DNA from: Euryarchaeota archaeon UBA258
GTDB taxonomy: Archaea; Thermoplasmatota; Poseidoniia; Poseidoniales; Poseidoniaceae
Length of the DNA stretch: 5,903 bases
Direction: 5' to 3'
Assembly: GCA_002502605.1 (NCBI GenBank)
Contig: DAPR01000013.1
Coordinates: forward strand, 49,731 to 55,633
Shown: positions 4,980 through 5,903 of the stretch, one piece after another
Layout: every line of letters begins with the position of its first letter
How positions within the stretch are numbered: the stretch's first letter is position 1
Program-made: the position numbers and the translations under genes
Notes under the pieces: model-generated
What the model saw: the letters and a program-made list of their open reading frames with translations, nothing else
Told to the model about the DNA's origin: nothing
Databases searched by the model: none

Positions 4980-5903
4980 ATGTTTGCAGGCACCGTTGAG
5001 TCTTTGAGTCACGAAGGTGGCCTGTTGGTGTCCTTTACTGGCTCCTCCCCAGCTCTAGAATCAATCATCATCAACCAAGACACTGGCGATTACATTGGAA
5101 AGGTAGACGCAGTGTTAGGTAACACGAATGCTCCACTCGTTCATGTTGCACATCTCGATCGAAAACTCGACATTCCTGGCTTAGTTGGAATTCAGGTCAA
5201 CATTCGTCCGAAAAAAGTTCGTGAAGAGCGAAGCTTTGGTGACCGGGGGCGCGACAACAATCGCGAGAACCGTCGACACAACGACCGCGGCGGTGACCGA
5301 AGAGGAAACGACCGTGGTGGCCGATTTGATCGCAACGACAGAGGTGGCAGGTTTGATCGAAACAATCGGTCAAACAATGGTGGCGATTGGGATTGTCCAA
5401 AATGCAACAACAACAATTTCGCTTTCCGTCATGAATGCAACCGATGCGGTGAACCAAGAGGAAACGGCGGAGGCAGATCGCACGACCGAGGGTTCCAAGG
5501 CCGTGAACAACGAGGCGGTCGCTTTGAGAGAAACGACCGCTCAAGCAATCGAAAAGACGGCGACTGGGATTGCCCTAAGTGCCACAATGACAACTTTGCT
5601 TGGCGAACGGAATGCAACAAGTGCGGTGCGCCAAAAGCCGGCGGCGGTGGGGGACGACCTCCACGCCGTGACGACCGACGTTCATTCCAAGACCGGGATC
5701 AACGCGGTGGTGACCGAAGAGGAAACGACCGACGTGGTGGTGAAACTTTCAACGACAATGACTGGGATTGCCCACAATGCAACAACTCAAACTTCGCATT
5801 CCGTCAAGAATGCAACCGATGTGGTGTCCCACGAAGTGGTGGCCAGAGCAGAGGGCCACGCCGAGATGATCGACGTGGCGGCGACCGAAGAGGTGGCGAC
5901 AGG
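4980..5903 (+). CDS. Gar1-domain protein with RGG linkers and three RanBP2-type zinc fingers (3' partial)
   Basis: The frame is open from the ATG at 4980 to the window end, 308 codons with no stop, so the C terminus is missing. Residues 2-79 fit the Gar1/Naf1 beta-barrel: GTVESLSHEGGLLVSF, then a strand with DYIGKV (37-42), DAVLG (43-47), PLVHV (52-56) and a final strand ending in RPKK at 76-79. Gar1 binds the pseudouridine synthase Cbf5 in archaeal H/ACA RNPs, which modify rRNA with Nop10, L7Ae and guide RNAs. After residue 80 the protein becomes rich in Arg, Gly, Asp and Asn, with eight RGG tripeptides and three fingers of the form W-x-C-x2-C-x3-N-x6-C-x2-C. Known archaeal Gar1 is one small domain; the tail is the oddity. 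No other in-frame start exists between the preceding gene's stop at 4922 and 4980, and the start coincides with the domain start. The Shine-Dalgarno is weak. The product could be a general RNA-binding protein that uses only the Gar1 fold. Confidence 0.9.
   Translation, partial: MFAGTVESLSHEGGLLVSFTGSSPALESIIINQDTGDYIGKVDAVLGNTNAPLVHVAHLDRKLDIPGLVGIQVNIRPKKVREERSFGDRGRDNNRENRRHNDRGGDRRGNDRGGRFDRNDRGGRFDRNNRSNNGGDWDCPKCNNNNFAFRHECNRCGEPRGNGGGRSHDRGFQGREQRGGRFERNDRSSNRKDGDWDCPKCHNDNFAWRTECNKCGAPKAGGGGGRPPRRDDRRSFQDRDQRGGDRRGNDRRGGETFNDNDWDCPQCNNSNFAFRQECNRCGVPRSGGQSRGPRRDDRRGGDRRGGDR
4983..5216 (+). other. Gar1/Naf1-like RNP domain
   Basis: Residues 2-79 align by eye over their whole length with archaeal Gar1 of Pyrococcus: the initial G-x-V strand, hydrophobic LLVSF, the aspartate before Y-I-G-K-V, the D-x-L-G turn, the P-L-V-x-V strand, and a last strand before a basic tail. 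The typical Gar1 glycine-proline turn (FGPV) is changed to LGNTNAP, still with the downstream proline. Confidence 0.75.
5220..5384 (+). other. RGG-rich linker between Gar1 domain and first zinc finger
   Basis: Residues 81-135 lack hydrophobic core positions and alternate Arg, Asp, Asn and Gly, with RGG at 103-105, 112-114 and 121-123. Probably disordered. Aspartates balance the arginines, unlike typical eukaryotic RGG boxes, which are strongly basic. Confidence 0.7.
5292..5314 (+). repeat. 23-bp in-frame direct repeat, copy 1
   Basis: Identical to 5709-5731, separated by 417 bp (139 codons). It encodes the GDRRGNDR-type linker before the first finger. The exact identity in a region free to vary synonymously suggests internal duplication or conversion. 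Confidence 0.75.
5385..5456 (+). other. RanBP2-type zinc finger 1
   Basis: Residues 136-159. Cysteines 139, 142, 153 and 156 would bind one zinc; W137 and N146 are the conserved fold residues. NFAFRHECN (146-154) resembles the RNA-binding face of FUS/EWS/TAF15 fingers. The Thr-Phe pair that ubiquitin-binding NZF fingers carry after the second cysteine is absent. Confidence 0.85.
5562..5633 (+). other. RanBP2-type zinc finger 2
   Basis: Residues 195-218. Cysteines 198, 201, 212 and 215; W196 and N205 conserved. This copy has NFAWR (205-209), the exact aromatic choice of the eukaryotic FET fingers. Confidence 0.85.
5709..5731 (+). repeat. 23-bp in-frame direct repeat, copy 2
   Basis: Identical to 5292-5314 and in the same frame, encoding the same linker unit before the third finger. 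A related but diverged copy starts near 5878 and encodes GGDRRGGDR. Confidence 0.75.
5760..5831 (+). other. RanBP2-type zinc finger 3
   Basis: Residues 261-284. Cysteines 264, 267, 278 and 281; W262 and N271 conserved; NFAFRQECN at 271-279. The RGG-rich sequence that follows runs off the window, so further fingers may lie beyond it. Confidence 0.85.

Noticed and set aside
5197..5544. Long minus-strand open frame rich in Cys and His opposite the Gar1-zinc finger gene
   Set aside because: It mirrors the repetitive Arg/Gly/Asp codons of the real plus-strand gene; the opposite strand encodes recognisable domains and the mirror has none.
5385..5831. Fingers read as ubiquitin-binding NZF modules
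   Set aside because: The Thr-Phe dipeptide after the second cysteine needed for ubiquitin contact is absent in all three copies, while RNA-binding residues are present.
5285..5903. Repeated blocks that might suggest a CRISPR array or satellite
   Set aside because: Spacing is irregular (417 bp between exact copies), repeats are in frame and coding, and there is no uniform repeat-spacer pattern.

Overview
The window looks like a piece of a marine planktonic archaeal genome, most likely Marine Group II (Poseidoniales) or a close Thermoplasmatota relative. Three things suggest this: a Gar1-type H/ACA RNP protein, which is found only in archaea and eukaryotes; a large acidic surface protein with an N-terminal hydrophobic segment, N-glycosylation sequons and a short C-terminal membrane anchor; and an archaeal style of gene starts (an ATGA overlap, few Shine-Dalgarno sites, an oligo-T 3' end). 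The lineage is inferred from style and was not tested by a search.

Layout. (1) Minus strand, about 956-30: a membrane protein of unknown function with N-terminal helices and a soluble C-terminal half, followed by a T7 tract. (2) Plus strand from 1021: an ABC ATPase and an ABC-2/NosY-like permease that overlap by ATGA, together forming an ABC-2 type transporter. (3) Plus strand, about 2919-4922: a surface-anchored Ig-like protein of about 667 residues, 54 bp after the permease, preceded by a possible TATA element and a GGAGG. (4) Plus strand, 4980 to the window edge: an open-ended gene with a Gar1 domain at its N terminus, followed by RGG-rich linkers and three RanBP2-type zinc fingers. It is cut off by the end of the window.

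How they may work together. The ATPase and permease form one transporter. The surface protein may be co-transcribed with them and might be linked to transport or to the cell envelope, but nothing in the sequence proves this. The divergent membrane protein shares their upstream region. The Gar1-zinc finger protein belongs to a different process, RNA binding and modification, and is the most unusual object here. Archaeal Gar1 proteins are normally a single small domain of about 75-110 residues, whereas this one has a eukaryote-like RGG/zinc-finger tail resembling the FUS/EWS/TAF15 arrangement.
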